Below, in pieces: positions 20,633 to 33,531 of a stretch of 64,000 nucleotides of DNA. Source of the stretch: an uncultured Acidimicrobiia bacterium (GTDB taxonomy: Bacteria > Actinomycetota > Acidimicrobiia > Acidimicrobiales > CAIXPF01); contig CAIXPF010000050.1 of the NCBI GenBank assembly GCA_903921205.1, positions 1 to 64,000 on the forward strand. Reading direction: 5' to 3'. The stretch's first letter is position 1. Every line of letters starts with the position of its first letter. The notes below the pieces were generated by a model that was given only the letters and a program-made list of their open reading frames with translations, had not been told where the DNA came from and searched no databases. A program made the translations under genes and the position numbers.

Positions 20633-21618
20633 CGGAGCTGCGCTTCAACCCCCTCGCCGGCCGCTGGGTGACGGTGGCGGGCGAGCGGATGTCCCGCCCG
20701 TCGGACTTCGTGCCCCGCCGCCTGCCGGTCGAGGCCGAGCCCAACCGCCCCTGCCCGTTCTGTCCCGGCCACGAGGAGGACACCCCTCCGGCGCTGGAGA
20801 GCTACGGACCCAAGGGCGGCTGGCAGGTCCGGGTGGTACCCAACCTGTACCCGGCCTTCGCCGGGGCCGGGTCGCTGGTACCGACCGACCACGGCCCGTT
20901 GCACCGCAGCGCACCGGCGCGCGGCATCCACGAGGTGCTGGTGCTCAGCCCCCATCACCGGCTCAGCTGGGCGGACCTCTCCGACGCCCAGGCCGGCCTG
21001 GTCATGGCGGCGATCCGGGACCGGATCGAGGACCATGCCGGCCAGCCCGGCCTCGAGTACACCCAGGTCATCCTCAACCACGGACGCGAGGCCGGCGCCT
21101 CCATCGAGCACCCGCACGGTCAGCTGTTGGGCATCCCCTTCGTGCCGGGCGAACTCGACGACGAGCTCGGCCACTGCGCCGGCTTCGCCGCGGGCAACGG
21201 CGGCGAGGGGCTGCTGCAGGCCATCGTGCGCGAGGAGCAGGAGCGCGGCGAGCGCATCGTCATCGACGACGGTCGCATCGTGGCCCTCTGCCCGTACTGG
21301 AGCGGTTCCCCCTACGAGCTGCTGATCGTGCCGAAGCGCCCCGTCGCCCACCTCGACCGGGCCGCCCCGGCCGACCTCGCCGCCTGCGGGCGGGTGCTGC
21401 GCGACGTGCTCAGCCGCCTGCGTGCGCTGCTCGGCGACATCGCCTACAACCTGGTGTTCCACACCGCGCCGCACCGTGCCGACCCGGAGTTCTGCTGGCA
21501 CGTGCACGTGCTGCCCAAGACCACCACCGCAGCCGGTTTCGAGCAGGGCACCGGGGTGCGGATCAACGTCGTCCCGCCCGAGCGGGCGGCCCAGCAGCTG
21601 CTCGACATCGCCGACTGA
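20629..21618 (+). CDS. galT: galactose-1-phosphate uridylyltransferase
   Basis: 329 residues. GalT transfers UMP between glucose and galactose 1-phosphates (Leloir pathway). The active-site HPH is His161-Pro-His163 in SIEHPHGQLLGIPF, and the zinc pair Cys42/Cys45 lies in RPCPFCPGHEE. The only possible start after the upstream stop is TTG 20629, and the protein then begins TELRFNPLAGRWVTV, exactly as family members do. No galK or galE is adjacent, so it may act on another sugar phosphate or with unlinked partners. Confidence 0.93.
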   Translation: MTELRFNPLAGRWVTVAGERMSRPSDFVPRRLPVEAEPNRPCPFCPGHEEDTPPALESYGPKGGWQVRVVPNLYPAFAGAGSLVPTDHGPLHRSAPARGIHEVLVLSPHHRLSWADLSDAQAGLVMAAIRDRIEDHAGQPGLEYTQVILNHGREAGASIEHPHGQLLGIPFVPGELDDELGHCAGFAAGNGGEGLLQAIVREEQERGERIVIDDGRIVALCPYWSGSPYELLIVPKRPVAHLDRAAPADLAACGRVLRDVLSRLRALLGDIAYNLVFHTAPHRADPEFCWHVHVLPKTTTAAGFEQGTGVRINVVPPERAAQQLLDIAD

Positions 21619-21629
21619 ACCGGTAGCGT
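21602..21629 (+). promoter_or_regulatory. promoter of the aminotransferase gene, leaderless
   Basis: TAGCGT (21624-21629) lies 6 bases before ATG 21636. A TCGACA box at 21602-21607, five of six matches to the -35 consensus, is 16 bases upstream, inside the end of galT. This is one of few starts in the window with a recognisable -35. Confidence 0.6.
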
Positions 21630-21635
21630 GCCGCG

Positions 21636-22793
21636 ATGCACGTCGCCGCCCGCACCCAGCACCTGCGCGAGTCCGTCATCCGCGAGATGACCCGGCTGGC
21701 CCTGAGCTGCGGCGCGGTCAACCTGTCCCAGGGCTTCCCCGACTTCGACCCGCCCGAGGCGGTGCTCGAGGCGGCGACCGCGGCGTTGCGGGGTGGCCAG
21801 AACCAGTACTCGGTGTCGTGGGGGCTACCGGTGTTGCGCCAACGGCTCGCCGAGCGGTACCGCACGATGCTGGGCTGGGACGTCGATCCCGACCGTCACG
21901 TGGCGGTCACCTGCGGGGTCACCGAAGCGGTGGCCTGCGCGTTCTTCGCGATCTTGGACCGCGGTGACGAGGTGCTGGTGCTCGAGCCCGCCCACGAGAC
22001 CTACGGGCCGGCGGCGCTGCTCGCCGACGCGTCGATCGTGCCGGTCGTCCTCGAGGCGCCGGAGTTCCGCCTCGACCCCGACCGGCTGGCCGCGGCGGTG
22101 ACCCCCCGCACCCGCGCCATCCTGGTCAACACCCCGCACAACCCCAGCGGCCGGGTCTTCGACGCCGCCGAACTGGCGGCGCTGGCCGAGGTGGCGGTAC
22201 GCCACGACCTGGTGGTGGTCACCGACGAGATCTACGACGAGATCCTCTACGACGGGCTGGTACACGTCGCGCCGGGTTCGCTCGAGGCATTGCGCGAGCG
22301 CACCATCACCATCGGCGGGCTGGGCAAGACCTTCGCCATGACCGGCTGGCGGCTCGGCTACGCCATCGCCCCGAGCTCGTTGGCGGTCGCCGTGCGCGGT
22401 GCGCACGACTTCCTCACCGTGTGCGCCGCGACCCCGCTGCAGGCCGCCGGTGCCGCTGCGCTGCAACTCGGCACGGACTACTTCGACCGCATGCGCGCCG
22501 ACTACCACGACCGGCGGGCCCTGTTCTGCACCGCCCTCGACGACGTCGGGCTGCGCGCCGGCCGGCCGCAGGGGGCGTACTACGCCATGGCCGACTTCAC
22601 CGGGTTGCGGCCCGACCTCGACGACCTTGCGTTCACCCACTGGCTGATGCAGGAGGCCGGGGTGGCCTCGGTGCCCGGCCGGGTGTTCTACAGCGACCCC
22701 GCACAAGGCCGGTCCCTGGTGCGCTTCGCCTTCGCCAAGCGTCTCGAGACCCTGCAGGACGCCGCCGACCGCCTGCGTGCGACCCTGGGCTGA
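21636..22793 (+). CDS. PLP-dependent aminotransferase, class I/II
   Basis: 385 residues of fold-type I aminotransferases. The Schiff-base lysine is Lys231 in TITIGGLGKTFAMTGWRLGY; NTPHNPSGRVF and VVTDEIYDEILYDG are the substrate-carboxylate and PLP-ring contacts. The pattern (LSQGFPDFDPP, then QYSVSWGLPVLRQRLA) resembles kynurenine/methionine/glutamine transaminases such as YbdL, so an aromatic or sulfur amino acid donor is likely but unproven. ATG 21636 is fixed by the hexamer 6 bases upstream. Confidence 0.9.
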   Translation: MHVAARTQHLRESVIREMTRLALSCGAVNLSQGFPDFDPPEAVLEAATAALRGGQNQYSVSWGLPVLRQRLAERYRTMLGWDVDPDRHVAVTCGVTEAVACAFFAILDRGDEVLVLEPAHETYGPAALLADASIVPVVLEAPEFRLDPDRLAAAVTPRTRAILVNTPHNPSGRVFDAAELAALAEVAVRHDLVVVTDEIYDEILYDGLVHVAPGSLEALRERTITIGGLGKTFAMTGWRLGYAIAPSSLAVAVRGAHDFLTVCAATPLQAAGAAALQLGTDYFDRMRADYHDRRALFCTALDDVGLRAGRPQGAYYAMADFTGLRPDLDDLAFTHWLMQEAGVASVPGRVFYSDPAQGRSLVRFAFAKRLETLQDAADRLRATLG

Positions 22794-22831
22794 ACTGCGC
22801 CCGACCCGCCTCGGGCCCGACCCGTCCCGGC

Positions 22832-23803
22832 TCAGGCCCGCGGGTCGAGCGCGTGGACCCGGAGGCGGTCGGCGACCTCGGCGTTGGCGTACCCGGCCCA
22901 CGCCACCGGATGGTCCACCGACAACGGCACGTCGAGCGGCCCGGCCGGCAGGGCCTCGACCACGGCGCCGGCGGCCCGCGCCACCCACAACCCCGCCAGG
23001 TCGTAGGGATGGGCGGCCATGGTTCCCGGCGCCAGGATCGGGCGGGGATCGAACACCGCGGCGTCGGCCCCCGAGGCCAACCCCATCAGCTGTCCGGCAC
23101 TGCAGGGCACCAGGTCGTCGAAGGTGACCAGCCCGGCGAGGTGCCGGTCCGCCCAGCGGCCGATGATCTCACCGTGGCCGGGGGCGAAGCGCACCACGGT
23201 CACGAAGCTGTGATCCAGAACTGCCGAGCGGCGGGGCCGCAACGTCGTCGGACGCACCTCGCCGCTGCGCAGGTCCTCGTCGGTGACGGTGAGGTTGCCG
23301 TGCCGGTCGGCCCACGCCGTCAGTGCCCAACCCGCGCGGGTGGTCGGCACCTCGACCACCACCGACAGCTCCAGCTGTTCGAGGGTGGTGGCCTCTCGGC
23401 CGGCGCCGACCAGCACCCATGCCGAGCGCTTGTCCGCCAGCAGCGGCCGGGTGCCGTCGAGCGGGTCACACAGGAATCGCCACGGTCCCGACCCGTCGCC
23501 GACGGGTAGCGGCGCGTCGAACCCTTCCATCACCCAACTTCCGGACCAACGTCGGCCGAGCTCGCCGGACTCGCCGAGGGCCTCCACGATGACGGCGTCG
23601 GCGATGGTGTCGACCCCGAAGATGTGGTCGCCGCCCTCGGCCCGCACCACCTCGGCCAACCCGGCGGGACCCGACCGGTCCGAGCCGTCACCGGCGGAGG
23701 CAACCAGCTGAGACCGGACGGCATCGCGCACCCGACGACCGAGGCGCACCAGGTCCTCGGCCAGCGCTGCCGGCTGCCCGTCGTGCGGGGCGGGCCCGCT
23801 CAT
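22832..23803 (-). CDS. inositol monophosphatase/FBPase-like protein
   Basis: 323 residues with signatures of the Mg2+/Li+-sensitive phosphatase superfamily: DPLDGT at residues 113-118 (metal ligands) with an upstream acidic segment FGVDTIADAVIVEA, and the C-terminal HPYDLAGLWVARAAGAVVE that corresponds to the WDxAAGxLLVxEAGG motif. The Trp of that motif is changed to Tyr and the usual metal-binding Glu loop (GEE) is not obvious, so activity and substrate are uncertain. The start is ATG 23803, 10 bases after the rhomboid gene's stop, so the two form an operon. Confidence 0.75.
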   Translation of the reverse strand: MSGPAPHDGQPAALAEDLVRLGRRVRDAVRSQLVASAGDGSDRSGPAGLAEVVRAEGGDHIFGVDTIADAVIVEALGESGELGRRWSGSWVMEGFDAPLPVGDGSGPWRFLCDPLDGTRPLLADKRSAWVLVGAGREATTLEQLELSVVVEVPTTRAGWALTAWADRHGNLTVTDEDLRSGEVRPTTLRPRRSAVLDHSFVTVVRFAPGHGEIIGRWADRHLAGLVTFDDLVPCSAGQLMGLASGADAAVFDPRPILAPGTMAAHPYDLAGLWVARAAGAVVEALPAGPLDVPLSVDHPVAWAGYANAEVADRLRVHALDPRA

Positions 23804-23813
23804 CGCGGGCCGC

Positions 23814-24680
23814 TCACCCGGTCAGGCCGAGTGGTGCGGCCGAGGCCGCAGCAATCGCCCCGAGCACGACCACCACCGTGAAACCGATGGTGACCGCCCA
23901 CCCGACCGCAGGCGCCGGCTCGCGCCGGGAACGGGGTGGGCCGAACCAGGCCACCCCGAGGATGACCCCGCCGATCAGGCCGCCGATGTGCCCGCCGATG
24001 GAGATGCCCGGCACCAGGAACGTGAAGGCCAGGTTGATGACCAGCACCATGCCCAACCGGGTCTGCGCCAGAGGGATGGAGCGGCTCAGCTGCAGCGCCA
24101 GCAACACCCCGAACAGGCCGAACACCGCGCCGGACGCCCCGACGGTACGGGCCCCGGGGTCGACCAGCATGACCCCGAAGGACCCGCTGAGCAGGCAGGC
24201 GAGATACACCGCCGCGAACCGCTTCGGCCCGAGCGCCTGCTCGAGGGCACCGCCGATACTCCACAGGGCGAACATGTTGAACGCCAGGTGCATGGGTGTG
24301 GCGTGCAGGAACCCGCCGGTCAGCAACCGCCACCACTCGCCCTCGCCGACACCGAGACGGACCACGCCCGGCAGCACGATACGACCGATCAGCTCGCCGT
24401 CGAGACCCAACCGGGGCCACACCATGACCAGCAGGTAGGCGGCGACGTTGAGCGAGACCAGCGTGATGGTGACCACCGGGCGGTTCAGCACGGCCCCGCT
24501 GGCCCAGCGTTGGGCCGGGTTGATGACCTGTTGCGTGGAGCGGCCGGCGCAGTTGGGGCACTGGAAGCCCACCGACGCCTGGATCATGCAGTCGGGGCAG
24601 ATCGGCCGGTCGCAACGCTGACAGGTCACACCGGCGGACCGATCGGCATGGCGGTAGCAGCGGAGTTCGGGAATGGTCAT
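23814..24680 (-). CDS. rhomboid intramembrane serine protease with N-terminal zinc finger
   Basis: 288 residues. Residues 1-45 form a B-box-like zinc ribbon (CYRHADRSAGVTCQRCDRPI, CPDCM, CPNC). Six or more transmembrane helices follow. The catalytic Ser is in TVGASGAVFGLFG (GxSG) and the His in GGHIGGLIGG, the dyad of active rhomboids; LHATPMHLAFNMFALW supplies the conserved His/Asn loop. It cleaves membrane-anchored substrates within the bilayer; the substrate is unknown. ATG 24680 is 13 bases after the glgB stop. TAGCGT overlaps that stop, so it may have its own promoter as well. Confidence 0.93.
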   Translation of the reverse strand: MTIPELRCYRHADRSAGVTCQRCDRPICPDCMIQASVGFQCPNCAGRSTQQVINPAQRWASGAVLNRPVVTITLVSLNVAAYLLVMVWPRLGLDGELIGRIVLPGVVRLGVGEGEWWRLLTGGFLHATPMHLAFNMFALWSIGGALEQALGPKRFAAVYLACLLSGSFGVMLVDPGARTVGASGAVFGLFGVLLALQLSRSIPLAQTRLGMVLVINLAFTFLVPGISIGGHIGGLIGGVILGVAWFGPPRSRREPAPAVGWAVTIGFTVVVVLGAIAAASAAPLGLTG

Positions 24681-24690
24681 CGCGCCCGCG

Positions 24691-24696
24691 ACGCTA
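24691..24696 (-). promoter_or_regulatory. -10 hexamer upstream of the rhomboid gene, overlapping the glgB stop
   Basis: Minus-strand TAGCGT whose TAG is the glgB stop codon (24696-24694). It is 10 bases before ATG 24680, so a leader of only a few bases would result. Confidence 0.45.
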
Positions 24697-26880
24697 GCCA
24701 GCCGCCGGGGGTATGCCCAGGAAGCACACGCCGAGCGGCGGCAGGGTGACAACGGCCGAGACGGGCCGGCCCTGCCACGGCACCGGTTCGACGACGAGGT
24801 CGGGGTTCACGACGCCGCTGCCCCCGAAGCGGGCCTCGTCGGTGGACAGCAACTCGGCCCACGGTCCCTCGCCGGCCAGCCCGACGCGGTAGCCCTCCCG
24901 GGGGACCGGCGTGAGGTTGGCCAGACACACCACCGTGTCGTCCTCGCCGAGCCGTTCGAAGGCCAGTACCGAGGATGCCCGGTCGGTCGCATCGAGCCAG
25001 CGGAACCCTTCGGGCACGAAGTCGCGCTGCCACAGTGCCCCACGCTCGGCCTGCAACCCGTTGAGCGCCGCCACCAGCCGCGACACCCCGGCGTGGCGTT
25101 CGTCATCGAGCAGGTGCCAGTCGAGGCTGCGGGCCTCGGCCCACTCCTGTTCCTGGGCGAACTCGCCGCCCATGAACAACAGCTGCTTGCCGGGGTGCGC
25201 CCACATCCAGCCGTAGAGCGCCCGCAGGTTGGCGAAGCGTTGCCAGTCGTCGCCCGGCATCCTGGCCAGCAACGAACCCTTGCCGTGGACCACCTCGTCG
25301 TGGCTGAGCGGCGACACGAAGTTCTCGTGCCACACGTAGATGAAGCCGAACGTCAGCTTGTCGTGCTCGTAGCCGCGGTACACCGGATCGTTGGAGAAGT
25401 ACTCCAGGGTGTCGTGCATCCAGCCCAGGTTCCACTTGTGGGTGAACCCGAGGCCGCCGAGCTCGACGGGACGGGACACGCCGGCCCAGGCGGTCGATTC
25501 CTCGGCAATGGTGAGCACCCCCGGATGGCACTCGTGCACCACCCGGTTCAGCTCCCGCAGGAACTCGATGGCCTCGAGGTTCTCCCGTCCACCGTGGCGG
25601 TTCGGCACCCACTCCCCCGGACGACGGGAGTAGTCGAGGTAGAGCATCGATGCCACCGCATCCACCCGTAACCCGTCGAGGTGGTACTCCTCGAGCCAGT
25701 ACAGGGCGTTGGCGACCAGGAAGTTGCGCACCTCGTTGCGGCCGAAGTTGAACACCAGGGTGCCCCAGTCGGGGTGGGCGCCCTGGCGGGGATCGTCGTG
25801 TTCGTACAGCGCGGTGCCGTCGAGGCGGGCGAGGGCGAACTCGTCGCGCGGGAAATGCGCCGGCACCCAGTCGACGAGCACCCCGATGCCGCGCCGGTGC
25901 AGGGCATCGACGAGGTACTTGAAATCCTCGGGTGGCCCGAAACGGGCGGTGGGCGCGTAGTAGCCGGTCACCTGGTAGCCCCAGGACCCGCCGAAAGGAT
26001 GTTCGGCCACCGGCAGGAACTCGACATGGGTGAAGCCGCAGCCGGCGACGTAGTCGACCAGCTCGTCGGCCAGCTCGCGGTAGGTGAGGCTGCGGTTGGC
26101 CTCGAGCGGGTTGCGCCGCCATGAGCCGAGATGCACCTCGTAGACCGACAGGCGACCGTCGAAGGGCTGCGCGGCCCGCCCGGCCATCCACTCGTCGTCG
26201 CCCCACGCGTACCGGTCCGGCGCGGCGACCACCGACGCGGTCGCCGGGGCGATCTCACTGCGACGGGCCAGCGGATCGGCCCGTAACAGCAGCCGACCAT
26301 CGGCGCCGAGGACCTCGAACTTGTAGTGGGCGCCGGGTTCCACCAGCGGCACGAACAGCTCCCACACGCCGCCGAGGTTGCGCATCGGGTGGACCCGCCC
26401 GTCCCACCCGTTCCAGTCGCCGACCACCCGCACCGCCTGCGCGTTGGGAGCCCACAGCCCGAAGGCCACGCCCGGCACACCCTCGTGGGTGACCGGCCGC
26501 GCCCCGAGGGCCTCCCACAGCCGGCGGTGGGTGCCCTCGCCGATGAGGTGACGATCGAGCTCGCCGATGGTGGGCGGGAACCGGTACGGGTCGCCCACGT
26601 TCTGGCGTCCCCCGTCGCGGAAGCGCCATTCGATGCGATATCCCGATGCCGGCACGGCGTCGACGACGAGCTCGAACAGCCCACCCGGATGGGTCGGGAT
26701 CATGCGGGTCACCGTGCCTCCGGCCACCACCGAGGCGCGCTCGGCGAGGGGGTGGCGGGCGCGGATCACCCAGCGGGAGCCGTGCGGATGGACCCCGAGC
26801 ACCCGGTGCGGGTCGTCGTGGCGGCCGGCCAGGATCGCCTCGACCTCGTCGGGGTGGGCGGTTGATGCTGCAAGGGCCAC
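24694..26880 (-). CDS. glgB: 1,4-alpha-glucan branching enzyme
   Basis: 728 residues, normal for GlgB. An N-terminal beta domain and a CBM48 domain (around FGLWAPNAQAVRVVGDWNGW) precede the GH13 barrel. The nucleophile is Asp407 (DGLRVDAVASMLY), the acid/base Glu460 (TIAEESTAW), and the transition-state Asp is in LSHDEVVHGKGS. It cuts alpha-1,4 chains and makes alpha-1,6 branches. GTG 26880 is fixed by TAGCGT 8 bases upstream. It follows maltokinase by 76 bases on the same strand, placing it at the end of the treS-mak-glgB order typical of the GlgE pathway. Confidence 0.96.
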   Translation of the reverse strand: MALAASTAHPDEVEAILAGRHDDPHRVLGVHPHGSRWVIRARHPLAERASVVAGGTVTRMIPTHPGGLFELVVDAVPASGYRIEWRFRDGGRQNVGDPYRFPPTIGELDRHLIGEGTHRRLWEALGARPVTHEGVPGVAFGLWAPNAQAVRVVGDWNGWDGRVHPMRNLGGVWELFVPLVEPGAHYKFEVLGADGRLLLRADPLARRSEIAPATASVVAAPDRYAWGDDEWMAGRAAQPFDGRLSVYEVHLGSWRRNPLEANRSLTYRELADELVDYVAGCGFTHVEFLPVAEHPFGGSWGYQVTGYYAPTARFGPPEDFKYLVDALHRRGIGVLVDWVPAHFPRDEFALARLDGTALYEHDDPRQGAHPDWGTLVFNFGRNEVRNFLVANALYWLEEYHLDGLRVDAVASMLYLDYSRRPGEWVPNRHGGRENLEAIEFLRELNRVVHECHPGVLTIAEESTAWAGVSRPVELGGLGFTHKWNLGWMHDTLEYFSNDPVYRGYEHDKLTFGFIYVWHENFVSPLSHDEVVHGKGSLLARMPGDDWQRFANLRALYGWMWAHPGKQLLFMGGEFAQEQEWAEARSLDWHLLDDERHAGVSRLVAALNGLQAERGALWQRDFVPEGFRWLDATDRASSVLAFERLGEDDTVVCLANLTPVPREGYRVGLAGEGPWAELLSTDEARFGGSGVVNPDLVVEPVPWQGRPVSAVVTLPPLGVCFLGIPPAAG

Positions 26881-26888
26881 GCGCGGCC

Positions 26889-26894
26889 ACGCTA
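26889..26894 (-). promoter_or_regulatory. -10 hexamer of a predicted leaderless glgB promoter
   Basis: Minus-strand TAGCGT, 8 bases before GTG 26880, in the 76-base gap after the maltokinase gene. Confidence 0.6.
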
Positions 26895-26956
26895 TCGAGC
26901 ACCGGCGTCGCGTCCCCGGCGAGTGACCAGGTTCACCCGGCGGTCCGCCGCAGACG

Positions 26957-28068
26957 TCAGCGCAGCAAGCGACGCACCGCAGCCAGGGGGATGGCTTCCC
27001 AGTCCGGACGGTTCGCCCGCTCGTAGCCGAGCTCGTAGACCGCCTTGTCGAGCTCGAACGCCGCGAGCAGCGGCGTCGGGTCGGCGGGGAGCAGCCGGCG
27101 GACCTCGTCGACCGAGCGATATCCGTCGAGGAACCGCCGGCGTGCCCCGGCCTCCCACGACGGGGGACGGTCGCCGACCGCGGCGGCGTACGAGAAGGAC
27201 CGCAGCATCCCGGCCACGTCCCGCAACGGGGAGGATGGTGCGACCCGTTCCGCCCGGGGCCGGGCCGGTTCGCCCTCGAAGTCGAGCACGGTCCACCGAC
27301 CGGCGTCGTGGAGCACCTGGCCGAGGTGGTAATCGCCATGGATGCGCATGGACCGGCCGGCATCGGCGAGCGAGGCAACCGGGGCGAAGCGGGAGGTGGC
27401 GTCGAGGCCGTCGGGCAGCGGCACGCGGGCCAGCCCCGCGGTCATCGCCGCGGACCACTGCTGCGGCTCGCCGGGGCCGTCGCCGAACACCTCGGCCAGC
27501 GCCACGTGCAGGCGGGCGGTGACCTCGCCGAGGCCGAACAGCTCGTCGGGCACGTCGGCCCGGCCGAGCACGAGGTCCCAGCCGCTGGTGGCGGTGGGAA
27601 GGAAGCGTCTCGCCACCGCCAGGTCACGGCCGGCGCGGGCGAAGTGGGCCACCGGCTCGGCCACCGAACGGAACCCGTGCTCCCAGAGCGCCCGCACCAT
27701 CTCGGCATCGGGATTGCGCTCACCCGCCGGTCCGACCCGACGGAAGAGCTTGACGATCGTGGCGTCGTCCACCACCACCGAGGTGTTGGACTGCTCCCCC
27801 GCCAGGGGGCGGACCCGTCCCACCGCCAGTCCGGGGAACATCCAGCGCAGCAGCTCGGGCCGGCTGCTGGCGTCCTCGCCGGTGGCCTCGTCGAGGACGA
27901 GCTGGTAGGTCGCCACCTCGCCGTCGGTGAAGGTCACCTCGAGCAGGCTCCACTGCAGCGCGGCACCGTCGGGGATCGCTGACCGGTCGATGATGCGGGC
28001 GCCGGCGACCTCGCGGTCGTGGGCGCCGTACCAGCGCTGCCCGACGAGGCCCGCCAGCGGGTCGGCGT

Positions 28069-28072
<4 letters not shown>
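26957..28072 (-). CDS. mak: maltokinase (maltose-1-phosphate forming)
   Basis: 371 residues. It uses ATP to make maltose 1-phosphate, the GlgE donor. The N-terminal cap is recognisable by [11 protein letters not shown] (SRQRWYAGRNRE-like in mycobacterial Mak), then EQSNTSVVV begins the kinase N-lobe. The catalytic loop is [11 protein letters not shown] and the metal loop [11 protein letters not shown]. It is 70-80 residues shorter than the mycobacterial enzyme; the loss lies mainly in the cap region after residue 65. The GTG start at 28072 overlaps the treS stop by four bases (GTGA). TreS-Mak coupling is common, and the two proteins form a complex or a fusion in other actinobacteria. Confidence 0.92.
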
Positions 28073-29790
<1,718 letters not shown>

Positions 29791-31516
29791 GGCTCCCGCG
29801 TCTGGGGTGAGGGGCTCGGAAACGGGAACGCCGCACCCGGTGCGATGCCCCGCCAAGGTCGGGTCAAGAACGTGGTCCCGACCGTCGATACCTGACCTGT
29901 GCGACGACGAGACGCCCTCCGAGCAGGCCTGGCAGTTGGTGCTGCCGGGCTCGTCGTCGCGCTGGCCTCACCGGCGGTCGGTTCGTCGTTCGTGGTCCAG
30001 CGTGAGGTTATCGGCACCGGCGCCGCCGGCGGCTGCCTCGAAGCGGCCGGACCCGGCTCGTCGGAACCCGCTGCGCTCTTCAGTGGCGCCGGTACCGTCC
30101 CGGCGAACCAGACGGCGATCCGCCACCGGGTCCTGCCCGATGGCCCGTCCGTCGAGATCGCCCGCGCTGCGGCCGGCACCGTGTTCAGCGGCCCGTGCCG
30201 TGCTGCGGATCTCGACGGGGACGGCGACGCTGACCTCGTCGTGATCGTGGCGACCGCCGACGGCCCCACCGCGTCGGCCCCGGCGACCGTGATCTGGCTC
30301 GAGAACCCGGCGGCATCGTCGTCGACCTGGCCCGGGCACGTCATCGGCGTGCATCCCGACGGCCTGCCCGACGACCTCGTCACCGGCGACCTCGGCGGCG
30401 ACAGCCGAGTCGACGTCGCCACCCGGTCCGAGAGCACCCTGCAACGATGGACGGCGTCGGCGACCGGTTGGTCCGGCCAACGGATCGGTGTCGAGGACGG
30501 TGCCGGGCTGTTCGCCGGCGATGTCGGCGGCGATGGCGACACCGACCTGGTGGCCGGCACGATCCTGCTGGAGAACGTCCCGGAAGGCACCTGGCCGGCG
30601 ACGGATCTGGGCGGCTCTGCCACCGGCACCGCAGCAGCAGGCGACGTCACCGGGGACGGCCGGCTCGACCTCGTCATCGGCCCCTACGACGGCACCGGAC
30701 CCATCACGTTGCTGACCGCTGCAGCCACAGGACGACCGTTGGCGTCCACCATCACCTCGTCCGGCTCGGCGGGCCGGGGACTCGCCCTCGCCGACCTCGA
30801 CGGCGACGGCGACCTCGACCTCGCTGCACCCGGACGGGCCGGTGCAGCGGTCCACCTGTTCACCGCAGGCCGCTGGGATGCGACGACGCTCGGCACCGAA
30901 GCGCTCAGCGGCTTCACCCCCGCCGATCTCGACGATGACGGCACCGTGGAGCTCCTCGGCATCACCACGGCGTCGCCCGGCGAGCTGGTCTCCTTCCGGC
31001 TCGATGCCGGCGGTACCCCGACCCCGACAACGGCGAGGCCACCGGTCGATGCCGCAGGCGGACCGACCTCCGGGCCGACGACCGTCCCGCCCACCGCCCC
31101 GGCCGGCGAGCCCGAGGACGAATCCGACTCCACGTTCGAGCCAGCCGGCACCGCAACGGTCACCACTGCGTCGCCGCTCGCCGTGACGCCGCCCACCGCA
31201 GCACCGGCCTCCGTTCCGACGCTCCCGTCAGGGCCGGCAGGTCCGACGCCGGGACGCACGATCGTGACCCGAGCGGGCACCGAGCCGCTCGGCGAGCTCC
31301 CGGTATCCGGCACCGCCGACGCGCTGTTCGGGCCGGCGGCCATCGATGCGACCGTCGGGGTGCTGCCCGAAGCAGTGGTGCGGACCACCGAGGTCGATTG
31401 GGTACGGGTGGCCCTCGCCGTCGCCGCTCTGTTCATCGTGATCGGGGCCTTCACCGCCGTACGACCCAAGGTCCGTGACGTGACGGTGCTGCAGCGGGCC
31501 GACCGACCCGAACGGC

Positions 31517-33451
<1,935 letters not shown>

Positions 33452-33458
33452 GGTGCCG

Positions 33459-33464
33459 AGGCTA
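33459..33464 (-). promoter_or_regulatory. -10 hexamer of a predicted leaderless glgE promoter
   Basis: Minus-strand TAGCCT, 7 bases before GTG 33451. It shares an 80-base divergent region with the hydrolase promoter. Confidence 0.6.
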
Positions 33465-33517
33465 CCGGCGCGACCGCACCGCCCGACGCGGTGGGCGCGG
33501 ACGACGGGGAGAACCGC

Positions 33518-33523
33518 TACGTT
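33518..33523 (+). promoter_or_regulatory. -10 hexamer of a predicted leaderless hydrolase promoter
   Basis: TACGTT, 8 bases before ATG 33532. Confidence 0.55.
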
Positions 33524-33531
33524 TCGCAGCC

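Noticed and set aside
19531-21507. A 658-codon minus-strand open frame
   Set aside because: Antisense to tetR, the methyltransferase and galT, all of which have clear family motifs.
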